This document shows, piece after piece, positions 20,401-27,333 of a DNA stretch of 64,000 nt. The notes below the pieces were generated by a model, which saw only the letters and a list, made by a program, of their open reading frames with translations, searched no databases and was not told where the DNA came from. Each line of letters begins with the position of its first letter. Position 1 is the stretch's first letter. Source of the DNA: Oceanicaulis sp. BBD 1991-10 (GTDB taxonomy: Bacteria > Pseudomonadota > Alphaproteobacteria > Caulobacterales > Maricaulaceae); assembly GCA_001657295.1 (NCBI GenBank), contig LYSW01000001.1, forward strand, positions 1 to 64,000, given 5' to 3'. The position numbers and the translations under genes were made by a program.

Positions 20401-20766
20401 GTTGCCATCGGTATAGATGAGATTGGGCAGCGATTTCAGTTTCTTCCACTGGGCTTTATCGTGCGCATCGGTGAATTTATTGGGATCGGCGCCCTTTCCG
20501 GGCGCTTTGACTTCGATGAAGCCGATGAGCGCACCTTGGCGCGTCACCGCGAAGTCGGGACGGGTGTGGATTTCCGCCAAAGAGGTTTCGCCAATCAGAA
20601 CGCTGTCTTCAGCGTTGAGTCCGATCAGCGGCGCGAGATCGGCGAAGAGCGTTTCAAGCGGTGAGCGCAGCTGATCCTCGGGCGCACCGGAGACCGCAGG
20701 ATCGTTGAGTTTCGCAGTCGCGGCTTTGCCAAAGCGGGCTACTGCCTGATTGAATGCATCGCTCAT
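17452..20766 (-). CDS. Single-chain restriction nuclease-methyltransferase (type ISP/IIG-like)
   Basis: 1104 residues. The N-terminal nuclease domain shows RPDFAVTRQG (D71) and FIEVKAPGKG (E85-x-K87), a PD-(D/E)XK site. An adenine-specific methyltransferase domain follows: TGSYYTPPEVV, motif I DPAVGTGTF at D368, and motif IV NPPY at N492-Y495. The C-terminal half (about 560-1104) is the target-recognition region of the type ISP C-terminal kind, with VQQPVCIVLAARKPG. No helicase motifs (Walker A with DEAD/DEAH box) lie between nuclease and methyltransferase, unlike true type ISP enzymes such as LlaBIII, so it resembles type IIG or IIL. I start at the ATG at 20766; 19 further codons upstream are not needed. 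First gene of an operon with the Mrr-like nuclease. Confidence 0.9.
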   Translation of the reverse strand: MSDAFNQAVARFGKAATAKLNDPAVSGAPEDQLRSPLETLFADLAPLIGLNAEDSVLIGETSLAEIHTRPDFAVTRQGALIGFIEVKAPGKGADPNKFTDAHDKAQWKKLKSLPNLIYTDGNGMSLWRDGKREGDIIRFDGDVETSGAKLTAPEKLLTLLTDFYTWEPIVPKKPDKLAETTARLCRFLRDEVTEQLESGEDKLEALKADWRQLLFPEATNEQFADGYAQAVTFGLLMARARKISLATDLDRVAKSLRKTNSLVGAALQLLVSDNENDPALKTSLKTLVRVLDVVDWDQISKGEPEAWLYFYEEFLGIYDNTLRKQTGSYYTPPEVVRDMVRLTDEALRSDALFGLSRGLAAPEVTIADPAVGTGTFLLGVLGKIAEIETAETGEGQVPAAVKTAMSRLIGFELQFGPFAVAQLRLLAEIAELTRAKPEDALDVDLKLFIADTLGDPNEEETWIPAVMKPIAESRRAANEIKRTSPITVVIGNPPYKEKAKGRGGWVEAGAQGYRSLLDDWQPPVAWGVGAHAKHLRNLYVYFWRWAAWKVFGGAKEAPGFDGGDAGVVAYITVSGFLNGPGFQQMRADLRARASDIWVIDCSPEGHQPPQKFRVFQGVQQPVCIVLAARKPGADPAIPAAVKFRALPEADREDKFVALAEISLEDDGWTECPKEWRAPFLPRGASAWAGYPALDQLFEYDGSGVMPGRTWVIAPDKQSLERRWDRLKAEKDPDEMERLFHPQLRDGKLAARHSGKIVKDGLGDRPVRPVSVRADTGSFETPVAYGFRTFDRQWIIGDARLINDVRPVLWRAHSKNQLYATGWMAHSPSNGPAVTFTALIPDLHHYRGNFGGRVFPLWADAEAEHSNINTAALAELGAALGAEIGSEEFFAYIAGVAAHPGYTGRFAKDLRQPGLRIPLTVDRDLFDEAVALGRQVIWLHTFGERYVDAAAGRPKGAPRLVQDAPSIPASGAIPSDPDRFPDTISHDAATQRLYVGEGYIANVTDAMWRYEVSGVPVVRQWFSYRKKDRSRPIIGDRRPPSPLGDIQPEGWLAEYSSELVNVLNVLGRLIALEPAQAELLGRIVESPTLSVDALRAAGAVKEEFE

Positions 20767-20834
20767 CGCGCCGTGCTCGCCTGTGCACCTCTTAATCCGG
20801 GCACGCCATGCAACCGGAAACAAAAGCGTTAGGC

Positions 20835-20853
20835 TGCGTCGCGAATCGACGCA
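20835..20853. promoter_or_regulatory. Inverted repeat TGCGTCG-N5-CGACGCA between the RM operon and its divergent neighbour
   Basis: Seven-base perfect arms with a 5-nt centre (CGAAT), placed 12 bp before the ATG of the small gene at 20865 and about 70 bp before the methyltransferase start. A binding site for a regulator of the restriction system is possible, but no controller gene is visible. Confidence 0.3.
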
Positions 20854-20864
20854 ATTCTTTCACG

Positions 20865-21119
20865 ATGAATCAGCCAGACCTGTTCGGCGCCTCTAGCGCA
20901 CCCAAGCGTTCAGCCAGACCCGACCCGGCCGAAGTGCGCCGGCGCCTTGAAGCGGTGCTTGATCTGCTCCGGGACAGTCAGAGCTTGCCTTGGACAGAGG
21001 ATGAGCTGCGCTTTCACCGAACCGTCGTGCCGCAAATGACGAATTGGCTGGAACCGCAGGACGCCGATGCGATGAAGCGGGAATTCCAATCGCATCTGGA
21101 ACGGTTGAGCGCGGCCTAG
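20865..21119 (+). CDS. Small protein of unknown function, divergent from the RM operon
   Basis: 84 residues, starting MNQPDLFG and predicted mostly helical. The central part AEVRRRLEAVLDLLRDSQ and the segment SLPWTEDELRFHRTVVPQMTNWL look like a conserved small helical protein, but I do not recognise a named family. It has no helix-turn-helix that I can identify, so it is not obviously a C-protein for the restriction system. A 103-codon version from 20808 is possible, but the ATG at 20865 follows the dyad and gives a more natural N-terminus. It converges with msrC with a 7-bp gap. Confidence 0.65.
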   Translation: MNQPDLFGASSAPKRSARPDPAEVRRRLEAVLDLLRDSQSLPWTEDELRFHRTVVPQMTNWLEPQDADAMKREFQSHLERLSAA

Positions 21120-21126
21120 CCTCCCC

Positions 21127-21627
21127 CTACCCCGTCAATAACGCCTCACAAATCGCTTCCAGCCCGGCTTGATCCTCGGCGTCGAAGGCGTCGAGCTCTG
21201 CGGAGTCCACGTCCAGCACGGCGGTGAGCTGGCCGTCGGCGTTAAAGACCGGGACGACGATTTCGGACTGGCTGCGGCTGTCGCAGGCGATGTGGCCTTC
21301 GAAGGCGTGGACGTCGGGGACGCGCTGGGTTTCGCCCGTGGCCGCCGCCGCGCCGCAGACGCCGCGGCCGAAGGGGATGCGCAGGCAGCCCAGCGTGCCC
21401 TGATAGGGGCCGACGACCAGCTCGTCGGGCTTATCGGGGTCGACTATGTAAAACCCGGTCCAGAAAAAGCGCGGGCCGAAATTCTGCGCCAGCAGGCAGG
21501 CCGCCGTGGCGTACCGCGCCGTGGCGCTGGGCTCGCCCGCGACGATGGCGGCGATCTCCTTGGCGACGCGCGCGTAAGCCTCGGCCTTGGTTTCGCCGGG
21601 CTCGGCGGTGGACATCGCTTCGGCCAT
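21127..21627 (-). CDS. msrC: Free methionine-(R)-sulfoxide reductase (GAF domain)
   Basis: 166 residues with a single GAF domain of the fRMsr type, which reduces free methionine-R-sulfoxide using cysteine chemistry and thioredoxin. All three cysteines of the family are present: C81 (QGTLGCLRIPFGRG), C91 (GVCG) and C115 (HIACDS). The signature AFEGHIACDSRSQSEIVVP, including Asp and Glu that bind the substrate, is complete. Cytoplasmic. It is a stand-alone gene; no other oxidative-stress genes flank it. Start M1 at 21627 or M5 are both possible. Confidence 0.96.
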   Translation of the reverse strand: MAEAMSTAEPGETKAEAYARVAKEIAAIVAGEPSATARYATAACLLAQNFGPRFFWTGFYIVDPDKPDELVVGPYQGTLGCLRIPFGRGVCGAAAATGETQRVPDVHAFEGHIACDSRSQSEIVVPVFNADGQLTAVLDVDSAELDAFDAEDQAGLEAICEALLTG

Positions 21628-21735
21628 GGCGGGCCTCCTTGTTCAAGCTGGCGACACAGTTAGGCGCGCAGGCGTGTGAACGCCAGAGCGGAGGGTGAGG
21701 ATGGGTGATCAGTCAGCCTCGGGCGAGGCTCGCAC

Positions 21736-21865
21736 CATCCCTCTCCCCTTCCCAAGGGGAGAGGTTAGGAGAGGGGTCGAGTGCGCCTCACACTTTATGG
21801 GGCGCGTCCGTTGAAACGCACCCCCTCACCTCAATCCTCTCCCCTTAGCCAAGGGGGAGAAGACG
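21736..21865. repeat. Intergenic inverted-repeat element (REP/MITE-like)
   Basis: The gap between msrC and the YHS gene (21628-22061, 434 bp) has no gene but holds two related palindromic units in opposite orientation. Unit 1, about 21740-21778, contains CTCTCCCCTTCCC, AAGGGGAGAGG and TTAGGAGAGGGG. Unit 2, about 21820-21862, contains CCCCCTCACCTCAATCC, TCTCCCCTTAGCC and AAGGGGGAGA, and reads as the reverse complement of unit 1 with few changes. They are separated by about 40 bp. Similar CTCTCCCCTT/AAGGGGAGAGG repeats are dispersed in many proteobacterial genomes; the rest of the gap shows nothing I can name. Confidence 0.7.
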
Positions 21866-22061
21866 CAAAGTTGGCAATCGACGGCGCCCCTGCCCGCCTC
21901 CCCCCTCACACCGCCGTGAGCTGATTTCACAACCGGCGCACGCAGCCGTGCTTCGTCGTGTAATGCGCAGCTTGAGACCAGGGCGTACATCCCCGCTCGT
22001 CACATTCAATGGCGGGCCCGACACGAGACGGACAGTCCGCCGCCAACGCCAAAGGACTTGA

Positions 22062-22529
22062 TTGATGAAAACGCTCGCTCTCTCCCTCACTCTCGGTCTC
22101 GCCGCCGCCGGCGCGGCCGCCCTGCCTTCTGACGCCCGGGCCGCCGATGATCTCATCTATACCGGCCTCTTCTCCAACACCGCCGTGTCCGGCTATGACG
22201 CGGTGAGCTATCACACCGAAGGCGCGCCGGTGCGCGGCGCGCGCGAATTCCGCACGCAATGGCAGGGTGCGGAGTGGCGCTTCTCAAGCCAGGAAAATCT
22301 CGACCTTTTCCTGGCGAATCCGGAGGCCTACGCCCCGGCCTATGGCGGCTATTGCGCCTGGGCGATGGCGCAGGGCTACACCGCCAAGGGCGATCCGGAA
22401 GTCTGGCGCATCGTGGACGGCGTGCTCTATCTCAATTTCGACCGTTCGGTTCAGGAGATGTGGGAGGAAGACATTCCCGGCTTCATCGAAGCGGCGAACG
22501 CCAACTATCCCAGCGTCGTGACGGGGTGA
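22062..22529 (+). CDS. Secreted YHS-domain protein
   Basis: 155 residues with a signal peptide ending near ARA/AD (residue 26). The body is one YHS-type domain: TAVSGYDAVSYHTEGAPV, FRTQWQGAEWRFSSQENLDLF and PEAYAPAYGGYCAWAM, with the conserved tyrosine, histidine and single cysteine of the family. YHS domains are often linked to metal binding or to redox enzymes, and periplasmic versions occur beside DoxX-like membrane proteins. Here the next gene, 6 bp downstream, is such a protein, so the two form an operon. A specific substrate cannot be deduced. Confidence 0.9.
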   Translation: MMKTLALSLTLGLAAAGAAALPSDARAADDLIYTGLFSNTAVSGYDAVSYHTEGAPVRGAREFRTQWQGAEWRFSSQENLDLFLANPEAYAPAYGGYCAWAMAQGYTAKGDPEVWRIVDGVLYLNFDRSVQEMWEEDIPGFIEAANANYPSVVTG

Positions 22530-22535
22530 GCGCAA

Positions 22536-23066
22536 ATGACGCTTCTCTCCCGTCTGCGGATCCCGGCGGCTTACGCCGCCGGAATCTTCATCGCCGCGAT
22601 CTTTCTGGACTCGCTGCGCTTTAAGTTCACCGGGCATGAAACGCCCCAGCACATCTTCACCACGCTGCGCGACTGGTCGGGGATCGAGCTCTTCTATCCG
22701 GCCGGCCCCTGGATCATCGGTCTGGCCGAGCTGGGCGCCGCCCTGCTCTTGCTGGCCGCGCCGCTGGCTCTGCGTCTGATCGGGCAAGCCAAGTTCGCCG
22801 GCCTGGCCCAGACGCTGGGCGGTTTGGCGGCTGTCGTGGTCATGACCGGCGCCATCAGCTTTCACCTCTTCACCCCGCTGGGGATCGAAACCCCGACCGC
22901 ATGGGCCGATGGCGAGGTGATCGCAAGCGGTCCCGCCCTGTTCATCGCCGCCTGCATCACCTGGCTGTGCGGCGCCGCGGTGGCGGCGCTGCGCGGCGCA
23001 GAGGCGCTGGCCGCCCTGCGTGAATTGACCGGCGCAAAGATTAAAACCGCAGCGAATGCGGCATAA
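22536..23066 (+). CDS. DoxX-like membrane protein
   Basis: 176 residues with four predicted membrane helices (about 10-25, 57-78, 84-104 and 128-152). After the first helix it has LRFKFTGHETPQHIF, a motif found in DoxX-like and DUF417-like proteins. The C-terminal tail is Ala-rich and basic. Function of the family is not established; links to thiol or respiratory redox balance have been proposed. It is translated right after the YHS gene. Confidence 0.75.
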   Translation: MTLLSRLRIPAAYAAGIFIAAIFLDSLRFKFTGHETPQHIFTTLRDWSGIELFYPAGPWIIGLAELGAALLLLAAPLALRLIGQAKFAGLAQTLGGLAAVVVMTGAISFHLFTPLGIETPTAWADGEVIASGPALFIAACITWLCGAAVAALRGAEALAALRELTGAKIKTAANAA

Positions 23067-23163
23067 CCCCACGCAATTTGGGTTGTACGCCCCGGATCGC
23101 TCCGTAAAACAAGGCGCAGGTTAACAACTGCGCCCGAAGACGGCGCTGATCCGGGGAGCTCCA

Positions 23164-25353
23164 ATGAAGACCCAGCTTTATCTCACCTCCGCCCTCGCCG
23201 CCGTGGCGCTGGCCGCTTGCGGCGCGCCGGAAGAGGCCGCCCAGGACGCCGCGCCGGCCGAGACCGCTGCGCAATCCGCCGATGCCGAAACCGCCGAGAC
23301 GGCGGCGGTTGAAGCGGAAAACCCGCTTCTGGCCGAATGGACCACGCCCTATGGCGCGCCGCCCTTTGATCTGATCGAACCGGCGCACTTCCTGCCCGCC
23401 TATGAGATCGCCCTGGCGTCCCACAGCGCCGAGATCGAGGCCATCGCCGCGAACCCGGACGCGCCGACTTTTGAGAACACCATGCTGGCCATGGAAAACT
23501 CAGGCGCACAGCTGACGCGCATCAGCCGGGTCTTCTTCAACCTGACCAGCTCGGCGTCGAATGATGAAATCCGCGCCATCCAGCGCGAGATGAGCCCGCG
23601 CCTGGCCGCGCACTCCGCCTCGATCACGCTGAACGCGGACCTGTTCGCGCGCATCGATGAATTGTTCAACACCATGGACGAGCGCGACCTGACCGCTCAG
23701 CAGCGCCGGGTCATCGAGACCACCCATGAGCGCTTCACCCGCGCCGGCGCCCAGCTGGAAGGCGAGGATCGCGCGCGCTTCGCGGAAGTGCGCTCGCAGC
23801 TGGCCGGGCTCTACACCCAGTTCTCCCAGAATGAACAGGCGGACCGGGAAGCCTGGACCCTGGCGCTGAGCGAAGACGATCTGGCGGACCTGCCCGATTA
23901 CATCGTCTCCGCCGCCGCCGGCGCCGCCGCGGACCGCGGCCTGGAGGGTCATGTGGTGACCTTGGCGCGTTCCAGCGTCGAGCCCTTCCTGCAATCCTCG
24001 CCGAACCGCGAACAGCGTGAGACGGCCTGGCGCGCGTGGAACAGCCGCGGCAGCAATGACAACGCCAACAACAACGCCGACACCATTCGTCAAATCCTGG
24101 CCCTGCGCCGGGAGCAGGCGAACATGCTGGGCTATGAAAGCTTCGCGCACTACCGCACCGGCGGCACCATGGCCGGCACGCCGCAGGCCGCCATCGATCT
24201 GATGGAGCAGGTCTGGTGGCCGGCGCGCGATCGTGCGCTGGAGGAAGCCGCCGACATCGAATCCATGATCGCCGCCGACGGTCTCGATCATGCGCTCGAG
24301 GGATGGGACTGGCGCTACTACACCAGCCAGGTCCGCGCGGAGCGCTTCGATCTCGATGAGAGCGAGGTGAAGAACTACTTCCAGCTCGACGAGATGATCG
24401 AAGCCCAGTTCTACGTGGCCGAACGCCTGTTCGGCGTGACGTTCAATGAGCGCACCGACATTGCGACCTATCATCCCGACGTGCGCGTCTGGGAGATGCT
24501 CAACGGTGAAGGCGAAGTCGTCGGCCTGTTCTATGGCGATTATTTCGCGCGGCCCGGCAAGCGCGGCGGCGCCTGGATGTCCAGCTTCCGCGCCCAGAAC
24601 GGGATCACCGGGGATATCCCGATCATCATCAACAACTGTAATTACAACAAGCCGGCCGAGGGCGAGCCGGCGCTGGTGAGCTTCATCGACGCCTCCACCC
24701 TCTTCCACGAGTTCGGCCACGGCCTGCACGGCCTGTTGTCCAGCACCGACTATCCCTCGCTGGCGGGTACGGCGGTGGATCGCGACTTCGTCGAATTCCC
24801 GGCTCAGATCTATGAGCACTGGCTCGAGCAGCCGGAAATCCTGGAGCGCTTCGCCGTGCACCATGAGACCGGCGAACCGATGCCGGCGGACCTGCTCGAG
24901 CGCGTCATGGCGGCGGGCACGTTCAACCAGGGCTTCGCCACCGTGGAGTTTCTGAACTCCGGCTTCGTCGACATGGCCTATCACCTTCACGAAGACCCGA
25001 CGTCGATCGACATCGCGGCCTTCGAAGAGGAAATCCTGTCCAGCCGGCAAAGCCCGGAGCAGATTCCGATGCGGCATCGCTCCACCCACTTCCTGCACAC
25101 CTTCGCCGGCGAAGGCTATTCGGCGGGCTATTACAGCTATCTGTGGGCCGGCGTGCTGGACACGGACGGCTTTGCGGCCTTCACCGAGGCGGGCGACATC
25201 TTCGATCCGACCCTGGCGCAACAGCTCTTGGACAGCGTGTTCGCGGCGGGCAATTCGGAACCGGCCATGGACGCCTATGTCGGCTTCCGCGGCCGCGAGC
25301 CGCGGGTGGACGCGTTGCTGCGCGATCGCGGCTTCGTGGACGCCGAAGGCTAA
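23164..25353 (+). CDS. M3-family peptidase lipoprotein (Dcp/oligopeptidase-like)
   Basis: 729 residues. The lipobox LAAC puts the lipid on C19, followed by an Ala/Glu-rich linker to about residue 55, so the enzyme is tethered to the envelope. The rest is a full M3 zinc peptidase: HEFGH (H515, E516, H519) with the third ligand E544 in DFVEFPAQ, as in peptidyl-dipeptidase Dcp and oligopeptidase A. The conserved YYSYLWAGVLDTDGF near the C-terminus is typical of Dcp-like members. It degrades short peptides; the lipoprotein form suggests work outside the cytoplasm, unlike E. coli Dcp or PrlC. Its own strong terminator follows. Confidence 0.95.
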   Translation: MKTQLYLTSALAAVALAACGAPEEAAQDAAPAETAAQSADAETAETAAVEAENPLLAEWTTPYGAPPFDLIEPAHFLPAYEIALASHSAEIEAIAANPDAPTFENTMLAMENSGAQLTRISRVFFNLTSSASNDEIRAIQREMSPRLAAHSASITLNADLFARIDELFNTMDERDLTAQQRRVIETTHERFTRAGAQLEGEDRARFAEVRSQLAGLYTQFSQNEQADREAWTLALSEDDLADLPDYIVSAAAGAAADRGLEGHVVTLARSSVEPFLQSSPNREQRETAWRAWNSRGSNDNANNNADTIRQILALRREQANMLGYESFAHYRTGGTMAGTPQAAIDLMEQVWWPARDRALEEAADIESMIAADGLDHALEGWDWRYYTSQVRAERFDLDESEVKNYFQLDEMIEAQFYVAERLFGVTFNERTDIATYHPDVRVWEMLNGEGEVVGLFYGDYFARPGKRGGAWMSSFRAQNGITGDIPIIINNCNYNKPAEGEPALVSFIDASTLFHEFGHGLHGLLSSTDYPSLAGTAVDRDFVEFPAQIYEHWLEQPEILERFAVHHETGEPMPADLLERVMAAGTFNQGFATVEFLNSGFVDMAYHLHEDPTSIDIAAFEEEILSSRQSPEQIPMRHRSTHFLHTFAGEGYSAGYYSYLWAGVLDTDGFAAFTEAGDIFDPTLAQQLLDSVFAAGNSEPAMDAYVGFRGREPRVDALLRDRGFVDAEG

Positions 25354-25406
25354 GCCTCACACAAGGCCGGCCGTATCGGCGGCCGGCTGACGCCGCAATG
25401 AGTGAC

Positions 25407-25440
25407 GGACCCGCAGATCGCTCTGCGGGTCCTTTTTTTT
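25407..25440 (+). terminator. Rho-independent terminator after the M3 peptidase gene
   Basis: A perfect 11-bp stem GGACCCGCAGA / TCTGCGGGTCC with a 4-nt loop (TCGC), followed by eight T residues (25433-25440). A second GC-rich hairpin lies just upstream (about 25366-25387). Confidence 0.9.
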
Positions 25441-25478
25441 GGGCGATCGCCAGGCGCGGCCGAAGGCGCCGCCAGCCC

Positions 25479-25895
25479 TTACGGTGTTTTGAAGAATTGC
25501 TCCGGATCGCCGGGGTCCAGGCCGTCCAGCTCGCCGCAATAGCGCCAACCTGATGTCTCCAGCATGGCGCGCATCGCCAGGTTGGACCGGTTGGTGGAGG
25601 TCCAGACCTCCGGCAAGCCCTCGCAGCTAAACGCAAGCAGGCTGGATCCCAGGCCGCACCGTCTGTCTTCAGGCGCGACGATGAGCAATGAAATGAAGGG
25701 TTTGCCGAAGAAATAGCGGTCGTCGACACAGCAATAGGCTCGAATCTCGCCTTGGCGCGTCGCCACGCGCAGGCCGCCGCGGGCGGCTATTGATGCGATA
25801 TAGCCGGATCGGTCTTTCGAGCCGATCACACGCTCATCGATTGCAATCGCGAGATCAATGTCGGTTTGCCCTATCGCCCGCCGCGTGGCCGTCAC
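25479..25895 (-). CDS. GNAT-family N-acetyltransferase
   Basis: 138 residues. The acetyl-CoA binding motif A is seen as LLIVAPEDRRCGLGSSLLAF (R/Q-x-x-G-x-G/A pattern as RRCGLG), and the C-terminal part TSTNRSNLAMRAMLETSGWRYCG is the usual GNAT motif B region, where NRSNLAMR fits the pattern of residues contacting CoA. Substrate unknown. The translation starts at GTG (25895-25893); no in-frame ATG is better placed. It converges with the M3 peptidase gene and its terminator. Confidence 0.85.
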   Translation of the reverse strand: MTATRRAIGQTDIDLAIAIDERVIGSKDRSGYIASIAARGGLRVATRQGEIRAYCCVDDRYFFGKPFISLLIVAPEDRRCGLGSSLLAFSCEGLPEVWTSTNRSNLAMRAMLETSGWRYCGELDGLDPGDPEQFFKTP

Positions 25896-25930
25896 AGCCG
25901 CCCCCTTCGTCCGCGTCGCGCCGGCGCTTT

Positions 25931-25960
25931 TACGCCGTCATCTTATACGCCGTCATCTTA
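25931..25960. repeat. Two tandem copies of a 15-bp unit
   Basis: TACGCCGTCATCTTA occurs twice in direct succession, 35 bp upstream of the GNAT gene start. It may affect that gene's promoter; otherwise a simple duplication. Confidence 0.7.
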
Positions 25961-26061
25961 CAAGTCGGCTCGTTCTCGCACGGCCCGTATTGATCGGCGC
26001 GCACCGGGCCGCGGGAACGGCGCTATGCGCCGGGAAAAGGCGTGTCTCGATCGCCCGGACG

Positions 26062-27063
26062 TCAGCCGACGCTCGGCGGGTTCATCAGCACCAGGGCGGC
26101 GAGATAGCCGACATAGCCCAGCGCAAACACGCCCCCCAGCATTCGCCCGACCGGCCGGCGTGCGAAGACCAGAAGCGTCACCACCATCATGGCGCCGGCC
26201 ATGACCCAGAAATCAAAACGCACGAAGGTCGGATCGAACGGCGCCGGCGCGCCGGTGGCCAGCGCGGCGCTGATCCCCGTGATGCCGCCGACTGCGCAGA
26301 TGTTGAAGATGTTCGAACCGATCACATTGCCGATCGCCATCTCGGCCTGCTTGCGCAGGGCCGCGACCATCGCCGTCGCCAGTTCGGGCAGGCTGGTGCC
26401 GATGGCGAGCACCGTCAGACCGACGACCGCTTCGGGCACATGGAAATAGGCGGCGATGTCCACCGCGCCGGTGACGATCATGCGCGCGCCGGCCGGCAGC
26501 AGGACCAGACCGGCCAGCAGGAAGACGCCGACCATCAGCGGGGTCTTGGGCAGGCCGTCCATGTGATCAATATCGGTCATCTCCGCCAATACGGGGTCAT
26601 CCGTTGAGCGGCTGGCGACGATGGCGAGATAGAGGATGTAAAGCCCGATGCCGACCGCCAGGGCGACGCCCTCATTCAGGGTCAGCTGACCATCAAGGCC
26701 CATCCAGATGAAGACGCCGGTCAGCAAAAGCGCGATCGTGGCGTTGCTGCGCACGCCCGCGACCTGCGTCGCCAGCGGCGCCAGCAATGCCGGCACGCCC
26801 AGCACCAGCAGGATATTGGCGATATTGGAGCCGACGATATTGCCGATCGCCAGGCCTGGAGCCCCTTCCAGCGCGGCGGCGGCGCTGACCACCATTTCCG
26901 GTGCGCTGGTGCCGAAGGCGACGATCGTCAAACCGACGATCAGGGATGGAATCCCGACCTTGCGCGCCAGCGACGTCGCGCCGCGCACCAAAAGGTCGCC
27001 GCCATAGAGCAGCACCACGATGCCGACGGCGACGAGGGCGAAAGCGATGAGCGCTTCGGTCAT
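26062..27063 (-). CDS. Sodium/calcium exchanger-type antiporter (CaCA family)
   Basis: 333 residues with about 10 membrane helices in two inverted halves. Both alpha repeats are present: GLTIVAFGTSAPEMVVSAAA with GNIVGSNIANI in the first half, and GLTVLAIGTSLPELATAMVA with GNVIGSNIFNI in the second. The acidic residues in G-T-S-x-P-E are the ion-binding ones. This is the YrbG-like bacterial branch, which exchanges Na+ or H+ for Ca2+ or K+; the ion is not certain. I start at the ATG at 27063, nine codons after the first possible one, because it gives the usual short N-terminus before helix 1. Confidence 0.94.
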   Translation of the reverse strand: MTEALIAFALVAVGIVVLLYGGDLLVRGATSLARKVGIPSLIVGLTIVAFGTSAPEMVVSAAAALEGAPGLAIGNIVGSNIANILLVLGVPALLAPLATQVAGVRSNATIALLLTGVFIWMGLDGQLTLNEGVALAVGIGLYILYLAIVASRSTDDPVLAEMTDIDHMDGLPKTPLMVGVFLLAGLVLLPAGARMIVTGAVDIAAYFHVPEAVVGLTVLAIGTSLPELATAMVAALRKQAEMAIGNVIGSNIFNICAVGGITGISAALATGAPAPFDPTFVRFDFWVMAGAMMVVTLLVFARRPVGRMLGGVFALGYVGYLAALVLMNPPSVG

Positions 27064-27095
27064 AGATTCATGCGGCCGGTCCGGCCGCACAGGAC

Positions 27096-27176
27096 CTAGT
27101 CGAGGCGCTTATTGTCGATGAGATTGAGGATCGCAAAGATGCCGAAGGCGAGCCCGAGCGCGATGATGGCGGCCAT
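27096..27176 (-). CDS. Possible 26-residue membrane peptide
   Basis: A short frame beginning MAAIIALGLAFGIFAILNLI and ending DNKRLD. It is a single hydrophobic helix with a charged C-terminal tail, preceded on the minus strand by GGAGAT at a proper distance from the ATG. It ends 32 bp before the exchanger start on the same strand. Peptides of this shape are often overlooked in annotation; whether it is translated is unknown. Third-position GC is consistent with coding, but the frame is too short to be sure. Confidence 0.4.
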   Translation of the reverse strand: MAAIIALGLAFGIFAILNLIDNKRLD

Positions 27177-27333
27177 GAGTAATCTCCACTTGCCGGCGCG
27201 CGAAGCCGCGCCAAATCGGTTGCGGAGCATATAGCGCGGCCGATCGCGCTGTGAAAGGCGCGGGGCGCCGATTTTCAGCTTCCGGTCAGGCTGCGACTCT
27301 CTGTATCGGTGGCGATAGTGCTGGGAGTCAGGA

